Source: Endozoicomonas sp965261315 (GTDB lineage: Bacteria > Pseudomonadota > Gammaproteobacteria > Pseudomonadales > Endozoicomonadaceae). Taken from it: 64,000 nucleotides of DNA. Position 1 is the stretch's first letter. Each line of letters starts with the position of its first letter. The DNA is taken from positions 83,363-147,362 of the forward strand of contig CBDHDM010000038.1 in assembly GCA_965261315.1 (NCBI GenBank). The letters are read 5' to 3'. This document shows positions 1 to 10,200 of this stretch, piece by piece. Below the pieces are notes generated by a model, which was given only the letters and a program-made list of their open reading frames with translations, was not told the DNA's origin and did not search any database. The position numbers were made by a program, and so were the translations under genes.

Positions 1-524
1 GTCAGCTGGTAGCATTGAGTCTGGTTCGTGAGCTGGGACCGGTGGTGACGGCCCTGCTTTTTGCTGGTCGTGCTGGTTCTGCCCTGACGGCTGAAATTGG
101 TTTGATGAAAACTACCGAGCAACTGTCCAGTATGGAGATGATCGGTGTGGATCCCTTGAAAAGGATTATTGCACCCCGTTTCTGGGCTGGTGTTATCTCA
201 CTGCCGTTATTGACAGCTATCTTCAACCTTGTCGGTATTCTGGGTGGTGTTATGGTGGGCGTCGACTGGCTGGGAATCTACGAAGGCTCATTCTGGACTG
301 GAATGCAGCAGTCGGTTGATTTTGTCCACGATGTCGGCAATGGCATGGTGAAAAGTCTTGTTTTTGGTATTGTGGTGACCTGGATTGCTGTTTTTCAGGG
401 CTATGATGCGATTCCTACTTCAGAGGGCATCAGTCGTGCAACAACGAGGACCGTAGTTTATGCCTCTCTTGCTGTACTTGGGCTTGATTTCATTCTGACC
501 GCAGTGATGTTTGGTGAGCTTTAA
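1..524 (+). CDS. mlaE: MlaE, phospholipid ABC transporter permease (5' partial)
   Basis: Inner-membrane permease of the Mla system, which moves phospholipids between the inner membrane and periplasmic carriers to keep the outer-membrane outer leaflet asymmetric. The frame is open from the window edge, so the start codon and about the first third of the usual ~260 residues lie outside. Visible are the MlaE/permease signature region (VRELGPVVTALLFAGRAGSA, then EIGLMKTTEQ) and three or four hydrophobic segments ending in LDFILTAVMFGEL. It is followed after 15 bases by mlaD, then mlaC and mlaB, the standard mla order; mlaF should lie just upstream. Family identification is firm. Confidence 0.95.
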   Translation, partial: QLVALSLVRELGPVVTALLFAGRAGSALTAEIGLMKTTEQLSSMEMIGVDPLKRIIAPRFWAGVISLPLLTAIFNLVGILGGVMVGVDWLGIYEGSFWTGMQQSVDFVHDVGNGMVKSLVFGIVVTWIAVFQGYDAIPTSEGISRATTRTVVYASLAVLGLDFILTAVMFGEL

Positions 525-539
525 GGAAGGGAGCATAAA

Positions 540-1004
540 ATGCGGATGCGTACGGTAGAAATCAGTGTAGGCGCCTTTATGCTGGCGGGAATGCTGGCAC
601 TGGTGGCTATGGCTGTTAATGTGAGTGGTCTTTCACTTAAGAGCGGTGGTGAGACTTATGAGCTTCATGCCTACTTTGATAACACTGGAGCCCTGAAACC
701 CCGGTCTAAAATTTCCATGTCAGGTGTGACTATCGGTAAGGTCAAAGAAATCAAGCTGGATAAAAACACCTATATGGCCAAGGTGGTGATGGATATTAAT
801 CAGCGCATCGATAATATCCCTGTTGATAGTACTGCAGCGATTGTAACGGCAGGTCTATTGGGAGAGCAGTACATCAGCATCAGTATCGGTGGTGATGAGG
901 CCTACTTACGCAGTGGTGATCGCTTTGAAGATACGCAGTCAGCCCTCATTCTCGAGGAGCTGATCGGTAAGTTTCTCCTGGGTACAGTGAACAAGGGAGA
1001 GTAG
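540..1004 (+). CDS. mlaD: MlaD, periplasmic MCE-domain lipid-binding subunit
   Basis: Anchored substrate-binding subunit that forms the hexameric MCE ring on the MlaFEB complex and exchanges phospholipid with MlaC. Residues about 8-30 form a single N-terminal membrane anchor. The MCE domain follows (about 40-117), with the typical stretch FDNTGALKPRSKISMSGVTI and then a GLLGEQYISI segment. At 154 residues it is of usual length for a gammaproteobacterial MlaD. A strong ribosome site (AAGGAAGGGAG) precedes the ATG by a few bases. It sits between mlaE and mlaC in one operon. Confidence 0.95.
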   Translation: MRMRTVEISVGAFMLAGMLALVAMAVNVSGLSLKSGGETYELHAYFDNTGALKPRSKISMSGVTIGKVKEIKLDKNTYMAKVVMDINQRIDNIPVDSTAAIVTAGLLGEQYISISIGGDEAYLRSGDRFEDTQSALILEELIGKFLLGTVNKGE

Positions 1005-1040
1005 CCCTGCTTCTCTCTGATTTAGCGGATGGAATGGACG

Positions 1041-1712
1041 ATGAAACGCAATAAAACCTTTCTGACTGTTTTGGTGATGCTTTTTTTGCAGTGGTCATCA
1101 GTTGCTGTTGCCGCAGGGCAGGCAATTCAGTCTCCACAACAGGATGTGGAAACGATTACCCGTGAGCTTCTGTCTACGCTCGAGAAAAATATCGATGGAT
1201 ACAAAAAGAACAGTGATGCTTTCATCATCGAGGTGGATCGTCAGCTGTCACCTGTTGTTGCTTTCGACTCCATTGCGCGGGGTGTCATGGGTAAATATTC
1301 CCGGCGTGCAAAGTCGGAGCAAATTACGCAGTTTTCGTCTGTTTTTAAAGACAGCTTGATCAGTTTCTATGGTAAGGCTCTGCTGAAGCTGGATGATACA
1401 CGACTGACTATTGAGAAAGTCGATGCTGTCCCTGACGCGGTGCTGAGTGATTATAAAGCCGGTAAGGCACGATTAGTACCAGTTGATATGACGGTAAGAA
1501 CCTCATCGGGCACCGTTGCTATTTCTTATTCCATGGTGCATCAGGATGGACGCTGGAAACTCAGGAATATCATTGTTGATGGGATTAATATTGGTATTCA
1601 GTTCCGTAACCAGTTTGCAGATGCGATGAGTAAGCATAATAACGTTCAGTATGTTGTTGATCACTGGGCAGACATTATGAAAGGTAGTGCGGCTGCCGAG
1701 GATAAGAAATAA
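1041..1712 (+). CDS. mlaC: MlaC, periplasmic phospholipid shuttle protein
   Basis: Soluble periplasmic carrier that ferries phospholipid between the outer-membrane MlaA-porin complex and MlaFEDB. I chose the ATG at 1041 rather than the in-frame ATG at 1029: it directly begins a clean signal peptide (MKRNKTFLTVLVMLF, cleavage near AVAAGQ), and a GGATGGA ribosome site lies 7 bases before it. The mature part has the MlaC pattern: repeated ITRELL-type helices, FDSIARGVMGKYSRRA, and the C-terminal block DGRWKLRNIIVDGINIG. The stop codon overlaps the mlaB start (TAATG), which implies translational coupling. Confidence 0.93.
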   Translation: MKRNKTFLTVLVMLFLQWSSVAVAAGQAIQSPQQDVETITRELLSTLEKNIDGYKKNSDAFIIEVDRQLSPVVAFDSIARGVMGKYSRRAKSEQITQFSSVFKDSLISFYGKALLKLDDTRLTIEKVDAVPDAVLSDYKAGKARLVPVDMTVRTSSGTVAISYSMVHQDGRWKLRNIIVDGINIGIQFRNQFADAMSKHNNVQYVVDHWADIMKGSAAAEDKK

Positions 1713-2023
1713 TGTCTCTGGCGTTGTTTGAACCGGGGCATTTCAAGCTCAGTGGTATTATTAACTTCGAAACCTCCCCTGTTATTGAATTACAGGGGCG
1801 TAAGCTACTTGAAAGTACTTCAGAAGATCGTTGGGAGATCAATTTAAGAGGCGTCTCTCAAGCGGATAGTTCTGCGCTATCAGTCTGTCTTTCCTGGATC
1901 CGGTTGGCCAGTGAGCGTAATAAATCCATTTGCTTTTCCGGCATGCCTGCTGAGTTGGAGGCACTTGCCCAAGTCTGTGGAATTCAAGGGATCATAAATA
2001 GTGTGAGCTGTCTGGCAGACTGA
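1712..2023 (+). CDS. mlaB: MlaB, STAS-domain subunit of the Mla transporter
   Basis: Small cytoplasmic STAS-domain protein that binds and activates the MlaF ATPase. At 103 residues it covers one STAS fold: a beta strand FKLSGIINFE, a middle strand WEINLRGVSQADSSALSV holding the conserved D-S-S loop, and a C-terminal helix after SICFSGMPAELEAL. It starts inside the mlaC stop codon. The downstream gap to ibaG (about 117 bases) shows no convincing terminator. Confidence 0.88.
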   Translation: MSLALFEPGHFKLSGIINFETSPVIELQGRKLLESTSEDRWEINLRGVSQADSSALSVCLSWIRLASERNKSICFSGMPAELEALAQVCGIQGIINSVSCLAD

Positions 2024-2140
2024 TTCGACTCAGATCCCATATACGTTTTGGGGCTATCAATGGAACCATCTCTCAGATATCATTGACCGATTTTACTGTT
2101 CCCTTTAATTCCTGAATATTATTCCCTGAGAGGTTGGATC

Positions 2141-2392
2141 ATGCAAGCCGAAGAGGTCAAGGCGCTGCTGGAAAAAGAGATTGCGGGTTCACAAGTGATT
2201 GTTGAAGGTGAGGGTTGTGACTTTCGCCTGACCGTAATCAGTGACCAGTTTGAAGCCAAGAGACCGGTTCAGCGTCAGCAGATGATCTATTCTCACCTGA
2301 ATCCATTTATCACCAGTGGTGCAATTCACGCTGTATCGATGGTAGCGCTTACAACAGCAGAGCGTGCCAGACAACTGGATAACCAGGACTAA
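2141..2392 (+). CDS. ibaG: IbaG (YrbA), BolA-family protein
   Basis: BolA/YrbA-like protein of 83 residues. Proteins of this family bind monothiol glutaredoxins and Fe-S clusters; IbaG has been tied to acid tolerance and envelope integrity. The BolA core is visible: DFRLTVISDQFEAKRPVQRQ, then a QMIYSHLNPF segment and IHAVSMVALTTAE at the C-terminus, very similar to E. coli IbaG. A GAGAGG ribosome site sits 7 bases before the ATG. It lies between mlaB and murA, as in E. coli and Pseudomonas. Confidence 0.93.
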   Translation: MQAEEVKALLEKEIAGSQVIVEGEGCDFRLTVISDQFEAKRPVQRQQMIYSHLNPFITSGAIHAVSMVALTTAERARQLDNQD

Positions 2393-2463
2393 CAGGGTCC
2401 TTGAGAGGTTTAATCCGACAAAGATCATCCCATGCTCGGTGTAGATGACTGCATAGCTGTCCA

Positions 2464-2625
2464 GGAGCCTGTCGGACTTACCACTGACCTACTGCGAAAA
2501 AGCCGGATTTGGCCATTTTTTATGCTGCTTTTCGTTGAATAGAACCACTGTTCGCCTCAAATCAGCATAAAAACTGACGCAAACCGGACTTTTTCTCGCT
2601 ACGGTCGGCTAAGTCCAACAGGTTC
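2464..2625. repeat. MITE-like imperfect palindrome between ibaG and murA
   Basis: The two halves of this ~160-base stretch are imperfect reverse complements. The outer ends read CCTGTCGGACTTA and TAAGTCCAACAGG (one mismatch). Inner blocks GCGAAAAAG-CCGG and CCGGACTTTTTCTCGC, then TTTTTATGCTG and CAGCATAAAAA, pair in order, leaving a central loop near 2531-2555. There is no open frame. This fits a miniature inverted-repeat transposable element or a large structured RNA; the source transposon is not identifiable here. It fills most of the 314-base gap before murA. Confidence 0.6.
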
Positions 2626-2706
2626 CCGGGAAGTAGCACCTGCTCTGAGTACCCTCCGATGAAAGCATCTTTTCCGATTACCTTTCCGGTCATTAAGTGA
2701 GAAACC

Positions 2707-3969
2707 ATGGATAAACTGATTATCACCGGTGGCGTGCGTCTTGATGGAGAGATCAGGGTCTCTGGCGCCAAGAACTCTGCCCTGCCGATACTGGCAGCGA
2801 CTCTGCTGGCCGACTCTCCGGTCACAGTGTGCAACCTGCCCCACCTGCATGACATAACCACGATGTGTGAGCTGTTTGGCTGCATGGGGGTTGAATTGCT
2901 GGTGGATGAAAAGATGAACGTTGAAGTTCATGCCAGCACCATTAAACAGCTCGTAGCCCCTTATGAACTGGTGAAAACCATGCGGGCTTCCATTCTGGTT
3001 CTTGGACCACTGCTGGCAAAGTTCAAGTCAGCGGAAGTTTCACTGCCAGGTGGCTGTGCTATTGGCAGTCGTCCAGTGGATTTGCACATCAAAGGCCTGC
3101 AGGCTATGGGTGCCGATATTACCGTTGAAGACGGTTATATCAAAGCCAGTGTCAAAGACCGCCTGAAGGGTGCGCATATCCTGATGGATACAGTGACGGT
3201 TACCGGAACGGAAAATATTTTGATGGCAGCCACGCTGGCCGATGGCGAAACGATTATTGAGAATGCTGCCCGTGAACCCGAGGTGGTTGACCTGGCAGAA
3301 TGTCTTATTACCATGGGCGCCAAAATTGAAGGCCATGGTACGGATCTGATTCGTATTCAAGGCGTTGAACGACTCAATGGTTGCACCTATTCTGTACTTC
3401 CTGACCGTATTGAAACCGGAACCTATCTGATTGCTGCGGCGGCCACCGGAGGGCGGGTTCGTCTGAAGGATACACAGCCTGATATTCTGGATGCCATCCT
3501 TATCAAGCTGCGTGAAGCCGGTGCTTCTGTTGAATGGGGCGATGACTGGATTGAGCTGGACATGAAAGGTAAGCGGCCGAAAGCCATTGACCTGAAAACA
3601 GCGCCTTATCCTGCAATGCCTACGGATATTCAGGCTCAGTTTACGGCGCTCAATACCATTGCCGAAGGCACTGGTCGGATCACCGAAACCGTATTTGAAA
3701 ACCGCTTCATGCATGTTCAGGAAATGAAGCGCATGGGCGCAGACGTTGATGTTGAAGGCAACACCGTTATTATCAAAGGTGTTGAGCAACTGAAGGCTGC
3801 TCCGGTGATGGCGACGGATCTCAGAGCCTCGGCCAGTCTGGTCATCGCAGGTCTCGTTGCTGAGGGAGATACTCTCGTTGAGCGTATCTACCATATTGAC
3901 CGTGGCTACGAGTGTATTGAAGAAAAGCTTCAGCAACTTGGTGCCAAGATTCGTCGCGTTCCTGCCTGA
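2707..3969 (+). CDS. murA: MurA, UDP-N-acetylglucosamine 1-carboxyvinyltransferase
   Basis: First committed enzyme of peptidoglycan synthesis: it transfers enolpyruvate from phosphoenolpyruvate to UDP-GlcNAc in the cytoplasm. It has 420 residues, the normal length. The substrate loop SGAKNSALPI (Lys22) and the catalytic-Cys loop LPGGCAIGSRPVDLH (Cys117, equivalent to E. coli Cys115) are both intact, so it should be active and fosfomycin-sensitive. It follows ibaG as in Pseudomonas, and a hairpin terminator follows at 3995. In that reference order hisG comes next; here the giant repeat gene intervenes. Confidence 0.98.
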   Translation: MDKLIITGGVRLDGEIRVSGAKNSALPILAATLLADSPVTVCNLPHLHDITTMCELFGCMGVELLVDEKMNVEVHASTIKQLVAPYELVKTMRASILVLGPLLAKFKSAEVSLPGGCAIGSRPVDLHIKGLQAMGADITVEDGYIKASVKDRLKGAHILMDTVTVTGTENILMAATLADGETIIENAAREPEVVDLAECLITMGAKIEGHGTDLIRIQGVERLNGCTYSVLPDRIETGTYLIAAAATGGRVRLKDTQPDILDAILIKLREAGASVEWGDDWIELDMKGKRPKAIDLKTAPYPAMPTDIQAQFTALNTIAEGTGRITETVFENRFMHVQEMKRMGADVDVEGNTVIIKGVEQLKAAPVMATDLRASASLVIAGLVAEGDTLVERIYHIDRGYECIEEKLQQLGAKIRRVPA

Positions 3970-3994
3970 TTTACACTTCTTTTCTATTCTCTTA

Positions 3995-4044
3995 CCCTGA
4001 TTTTCGGCTTTCTGGTCAAAAATCAGGGAACTTTTCTTCTTTTT
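3995..4044 (+). terminator. Probable rho-independent terminator after murA
   Basis: Stem CCCTGATTTT / AAAATCAGGG (3995-4004 with 4019-4028) around a 14-base loop, followed by a T-rich tract. It would separate murA from the giant gene at 4229. Confidence 0.65.
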
Positions 4045-4228
4045 AATATTCCAATAGAACGGTCGTTTCAATTTTATAGGTAATGGCCAAAGAATTCTGA
4101 AGCCTTTTAAATCCATCAGAGAATAAAGCCTGGTCAATACATTGGTTTTGCTGGCTTATTAGATACCGTGCGATGAAGGCTCTCTCAAATACAAAAATGT
4201 GTTAGGCAATAGAATGGAGTCTTAGTGA

Positions 4229-7200
4229 ATGGACTTGATGAGGCTTATTATTATTAACCAAGGCACCATAGCGGGTGTATCTGGGTCTCCTGATGGATCA
4301 AACAGGAGTTTGGAGTGCGCCCGTCCTGATTCCAGCCCCTCCAGCGATAATAATTCAAATAGACTTCAAGGCAGATTGAGTCCTGCTTCTGACAATCCGA
4401 TTTTTCTGAGTGATCGGGAGTCCATCACTCCAGTTCCAGGGCAAAGTATCCTGGCTACTCAGGGCTTCCTATTAAGGAAAGAGGAGCATACAGGACAAGA
4501 AGAGGCCAGTTCAGTCCCTCAGCTCAGAGTTAACATTCCATTTTCAGAAACATCTGAGAGTGATGACTATTTTGATGCGGAAAGTGGGTGGGGAAGTGAT
4601 CAACAGGACTTTACTCCTCAAATCCCATTATCATCAAGTATTGGTAATGAGCACAAACAGCAAGGTTCTAATACTGTTGGACATAGCCGGTCAAGAGAAG
4701 CACTGCCTGAAAACTCGGGTAGTGAATCTGCATATAGCGATGCACCAACCTGGGGTGAGTCTGATCAGCCTTTATTATCTGCTGTTGGCTCACAGCCAAT
4801 GCAGCCGACATTTGAGACTGTCCGTAAAAATGGACAGGAAGAAAGTGGGGATGTAAGTCTTGAAGCACTTGGTAGTGAACCAAAGCCAAAAAAGACAGGT
4901 TTTTTTGCTTCTATAACCGGTATGTTAGGCAGAGTGGGTAAAAAAAATAGAGGACAGGAAGCCAAAACACATACTAGCCCTAAAAATACACAGGAACCTA
5001 CTGCCGGACACAGTAATCTGGCACAAGCCACTAAGCCCTCAGAAACTTCCTCATCTTCACCTTCCACGTCACATAAGCCAGTTAAAACAGGATGGACTTT
5101 CAATCCGATTAACCTCGTTGGAGAATTCGCTGAAGAAAAGCTAAAAAAAACTGCTTTCAAGTACGCTGAAGATCCACGTTTTCAAAAAGCTCTAGCTAAT
5201 GCCATCAGGAATTTGTTGATTAATGAAGTCAGAACTATCGATTCATTAGCTGAAGATGTGATGCCTTCATTCTCGTCAAGTTCAGTAAGACCTAAAGAAC
5301 GGGGTGTCTTCAACTCTTTATATGGTGAAGTTAAATGCCATATTAAAACAAGGTGTAATGAAGCTTTATCAGAATGTATTCAGTACGGTTCAGGTAAAAT
5401 TCTGGGTAATTCAGAAGGAAGTCCTATAAGTAGTTTTACGCCAGCAGTTTCTTTTGCACTTCAACAGAAAGTTGAAAACATTCTTATTGGAAATTTGAGA
5501 TGGTTAGTAACTAGCCCTGAAGGGGGAGAAAAAATTCAATTATGGCTTGAAGGTAAATTAAAGGATTTTATTGAGAAAGAAAGCAGGGAATTTCGGCTTA
5601 ATCAACCTGCAGGTGAATCAGACAGCGAACTTAAAAAGCAGATAGAAGAACTACCTGATGATCTGACACGAAAAATTGATGAAGGTCTTAGGTCTGTGAG
5701 TACAGCGGTTAAAAACTCGGCAGGTGGGAACTCACTTCCTCTTGTCCGGTTTTTAGGTGCTGCTGTAAATGAAATAATGATAAAGGCTGTTGAAGATGGC
5801 ACATTAAAAGTGGAGAGTGACTTCGAAGGATTCGCTAACGAAGTGATAGGGGTTCTAGTGCACTCTATACAAGATGTTCACTCTGATGTTGTCAGGATGT
5901 TTTCTACAAAAACTGCAGCTGAATTTAGAAAAGTTAAGGATTTAAGAGAAGGACTTATCCAGAAAGTTATTAATGCAACAATAAATGAATACTGTAAAGC
6001 AATAGGTGGGGGAAACTTTCTTAGGCTAGCTAAAAAGCCTGTAGAGTGGTTCGTGAAAAGTAAGCTGGATGCCTTGATTAATAAATATAGTGACGAAGGT
6101 GAATTTAAAAAAGAGGTGGATGAGTTACTTATTAAGAATGTTCCTGATGTTATAGCTGCAATAAAACTTTCAATTCAAAGGGCTAAATGGATTGCCGCTC
6201 GTTTGACGTTACATGAGGAAATTAAAGCAAAATATATAGACGAAGGCATAGAGCATCATGATGAAGTTGCGGCTGATGACACTCAGAAACTGAATAGGTC
6301 ACAGCTGCTGCCGACGGAAATCCCGGCGGTCAGCCAGGGGCTGGTCGAGGCGGTCAAACTGGGCCTGGGTGAACTGCAGCGTCAGCAGCCCGAGATCAAG
6401 GCCCGGATCCAGCCACACCTGACGGCGGTGGTCGACACCGCGGTTAAGCGTGCTGCTGCCCATGGGGCGGTCCAGGTGGCGGGTGAGGAGGGCGCGGCGG
6501 CCATGCGGCCGGGGGCCTTCAGTGCAGCGGCCATGCCGTGGTGCCAGGGCACGGCGACCGAACTGCTGAACCAGGCGCTGACCCGGGGACTGGCCACGGC
6601 GACGGCCTGGGTCGAACAGGATCAGGACGGTGCCCGCGCGGCGATTACCCGGGCACTGACCCCGGCATCCGGTGATTCGGCCGAAGGCACCGGGCAGGCA
6701 GCGGCAGCGGCGGGGGATGACCTGAGTGCCCGTATCCTGCCCCACCTCCGGAAAGCCATTGACGGCACGCTGGATGAAGCCCTGGCGGACATCCTGAGCC
6801 AGGGGGTGGCACCGCTGCGTACGGCGGTGCAGGAGAACCGGCTGCTGTCGACACCGGCGATCCGGGACGCCCTGGACCAGGCGGTCCTGCAGGCCGTGGA
6901 GGAGCAGATGACCCGGGCTGGCGGGCAGGTGAACCCGTTGTCGGACAATGTGATTGAACCGGTGATGGCGACCCTGGCCAGCGAGCTGACCGCCGGTCAG
7001 GCGACGGCGGTCGCCAGTGTGGTGACGTGGCTGAAGAGCGGTGACAACGCGCGGACGCTGACCGGGAAGATCACCCCGGCGCTGAGGCCGGTGGTGGAAC
7101 GGGTGCTCGCGGATGTCCTGGTGGACCAGCTGTTGCCCGAGGGCAGTGAGGATGGCACTGAGTCCTTTAAGGCGGCCATCCAGCCTTACCTCCATGGGCT

Positions 7201-10200
7201 GGTCGAGCAGTTCCTGGACCGTGCAGTCAACTACAGCCTGGAACGGGTAGTGGCATGGGCCGAGGGTCACGGCGATGACATCACGGCGCGGGTGCAACCG
7301 GAGATCGAGAAAACCCTGGCGGGAGCCCGTAAGGAAGTGACCGGGGCGATCCGGGTACAGCAGGAGCGACTCTGCCAGATGGCCGGGCAGGACCGGGCAA
7401 AATCCCTGGGCGTCATGGCCCTGGCGCAACGGGTGGCGTTGAATACCGAGATCCGTCACGGGCGAAAGGCGACGGGTCCGACAGCCCCCGAAGCGGTAAC
7501 GGCGACCGGAGCCACGGCGGGCGGTGAACAGAAGCCTGCCTGGCAGCGGCTGCTGCCGACGGAAATCCCGGCGGTCAGCCAGGGGCTGGTCGAGGCGGTC
7601 AAACTGGGCCTGGGTGAACTGCAGCGTCAGCAGCCCGAGATCAAGGCCCGGATCCAGCCACACCTGACGGCGGTGGTCGACACCGCGGTTAAGCGTGCTG
7701 CTGCCCATGGGGCGGTCCAGGTGGCGGGTGAGGAGGGCGCGGCGGCCATGCGGCCGGGGGCCTTCAGTGCAGCGGCCATGCCGTGGTGCCAGGGCACGGC
7801 GACCGAACTGCTGAACCAGGCGCTGACCCGGGGACTGGCCACGGCGACGGCCTGGGTCGAACAGGATCAGGACGGTGCCCGCGCGGCGATTACCCGGGCA
7901 CTGACCCCGGCATCCGGTGATTCGGCCGAAGGCACCGGGCAGGCAGCGGCAGCGGCGGGGGATGACCTGAGTGCCCGTATCCTGCCCCACCTCCGGAAAG
8001 CCATTGACGGCACGCTGGATGAAGCCCTGGCGGACATCCTGAGCCAGGGGGTGGCACCGCTGCGTACGGCGGTGCAGGAGAACCGGCTGCTGTCGACACC
8101 GGCGATCCGGGACGCCCTGGACCAGGCGGTCCTGCAGGCCGTGGAGGAGCAGATGACCCGGGCTGGCGGGCAGGTGAACCCGTTGTCGGACAATGTGATT
8201 GAACCGGTGATGGCGACCCTGGCCAGCGAGCTGACCGCCGGTCAGGCGACGGCGGTCGCCAGTGTGGTGACGTGGCTGAAGAGCGGTGACAACGCGCGGA
8301 CGCTGACCGGGAAGATCACCCCGGCGCTGAGGCCGGTGGTGGAACGGGTGCTCGCGGATGTCCTGGTGGACCAGCTGTTGCCCGAGGGCGGTGAGGATGG
8401 CACTGAATCCGTTAAGGCGGCCATCCAGCCTTACCTCCATGGGCTGGTCGAGCAGTTCCTGGACCGTTCGGTCAGCTACAGCCTGGAACGGGTAGTGGCA
8501 TGGGCCGAGGGTCACGGCGATGACATCACGGCGCGGGTGCAACCGGAGATCGAGAAAACCCTGGCGGGAGCCCGTAAGGAAGTGACCGGGGCGATCCGGG
8601 TACAGCAGGAGCGACTCTGCCAGATGGCCGGGCAGGACCGGGCAAAATCCCTGGGCGTCACGGCCCTGGCGCAACGGGTGGCGTTGAATACCGAGATCCG
8701 TCACGGCCGAAAGGCGACGGGTCCGGCAGCTCCCGAAGCGGTAACGGCGACCGGAGCCACGGCGGGCGGTGAACAGAAGCCTGCCTGGCAGCGGCTATTG
8801 ACGGCCGAGGTGATTGGATCCCTGGGGGACGGCCTGGTGGCGGCACTGCGCGAGGGCGTGTCGGTCGTGAGAACGAAGCGACAGGCGATGGAAGACGAGA
8901 TCCGTTCCCACCTGCCCCCGCTGGTGACGGCCGGGGTCGGTGCCGGAACCCAGCACGCCGGCCGTCAGGCGGCGGGTGACCACACGCTGGATACGGCGGC
9001 GGACGGATTCAGTGAAGCGGTGGAGCCCTGGTGCCAGGGGCTGGCCAGCGGTCTGTTGACGGAGGCCCTGAGCGAGGGGCTGAACAAGGTTGAGGCCTGG
9101 CTGGCGGAGGAAGCAACCGGTGCCCGTGCGGCGATCATCAAGGGACTGACACCGACCGGGGGTGAGGAGCCGGGCGCGCCGGGGCTGAGTGGCCTCATCC
9201 TGCCCAAGGTCCTGCCGGAAATCCGGGAAGCCATCGACGGGCAGCTGAACCAGGCCATGGCCCGGGTGCTGCGCCAGGGCGCCCGGCAATTCCAGACGAC
9301 CATGGGCAACAACCGGCTGCTGTCCCTGCCGGCGGTGCGCTCGGCCGTGGAGCAGGTGGCGAAGCAGGCCTTGCAGAAGGGTACCGGGAAGCTAGGGTCG
9401 CAGCTGGATCACTTATCCACTGAGGTGCTGGATCCGGTCAAGGTGGCACTGAAAGCCGAACTGGTGACGTTCCAGACGACAGCGGTTACCAACCTGGTCG
9501 ACTGGCTGAAAGCCGACGACTATGCCGGTGTCCGGCAGCTGATGGCTCCGCTGGTGACGCAACTGAAGCAGATCGTCCAGCCCATGCTGCTGACGCTGCT
9601 GGCGGAACAGCTGGGTGACACGGTAGATCGTGAACAGCTGGCATCACAGGCCGGCCCCTACCTGGATGGCCTGGTGCAGGCACTGCTGGCCCCGGCGATC
9701 GACGACAGCCTGAAGCGGGTGGTTGACTGGGCTGAAGGCGACCCGCAGGCGATCGTTGACGAGATCCAGCCAACCGTTAAAGAGACCGTGGACTGGGCAC
9801 AGTCCATGCTGATGGATGCGGTCCGTAATAAACAGCAGCAGCTGCAGTCGTTCATGGCGGAAGACGGTGAGGTGACCGTGGTGGAGCGGGCCCGGTTACT
9901 GGCGGACGGGCTGGCCGGGACACCGGAGGTGGTCGACGAGTCGGCGGAGGCTCCGAACGGACCTGAGCTGCTGACGGCCGGGGTAATCGGCTCCCTGGGG
10001 GACGGCCTGGTGGCGGCACTGCGCGAGGGCGTGTCGGTCGTGAGAACGAAGCGACAGGCGATGGAAGACGAGATCCGTTCCCACCTGCCCCCGCTGGTGA
10101 CGGCCGGGGTCGGTGCCGGAACCCAGCACGCCGGCCGTCAGGCGGCGGGTGACCACACGCTGGATACGGCGGCGGACGGATTCAGTGAAGCGGTGGAGCC

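Noticed and set aside
2083..2111. TTGACC-N17-TAATTC as a promoter for ibaG-murA
   Set aside because: The -35 is good but the -10 match is poor, so support is too weak to list.
3040..4137. 365-codon minus-strand frame opposite murA
   Set aside because: It lies antisense to a textbook MurA, has His/Asn-rich low-information sequence and no recognisable domain.
6299..8704. 801-codon open frame on the minus strand over the type A repeats
   Set aside because: It mirrors the GC-rich repeats, contains the same repeated sequence twice and has no own start signals; stop codons are simply rare in that composition. The shorter repeated minus-strand frames to 16450 are the same effect.
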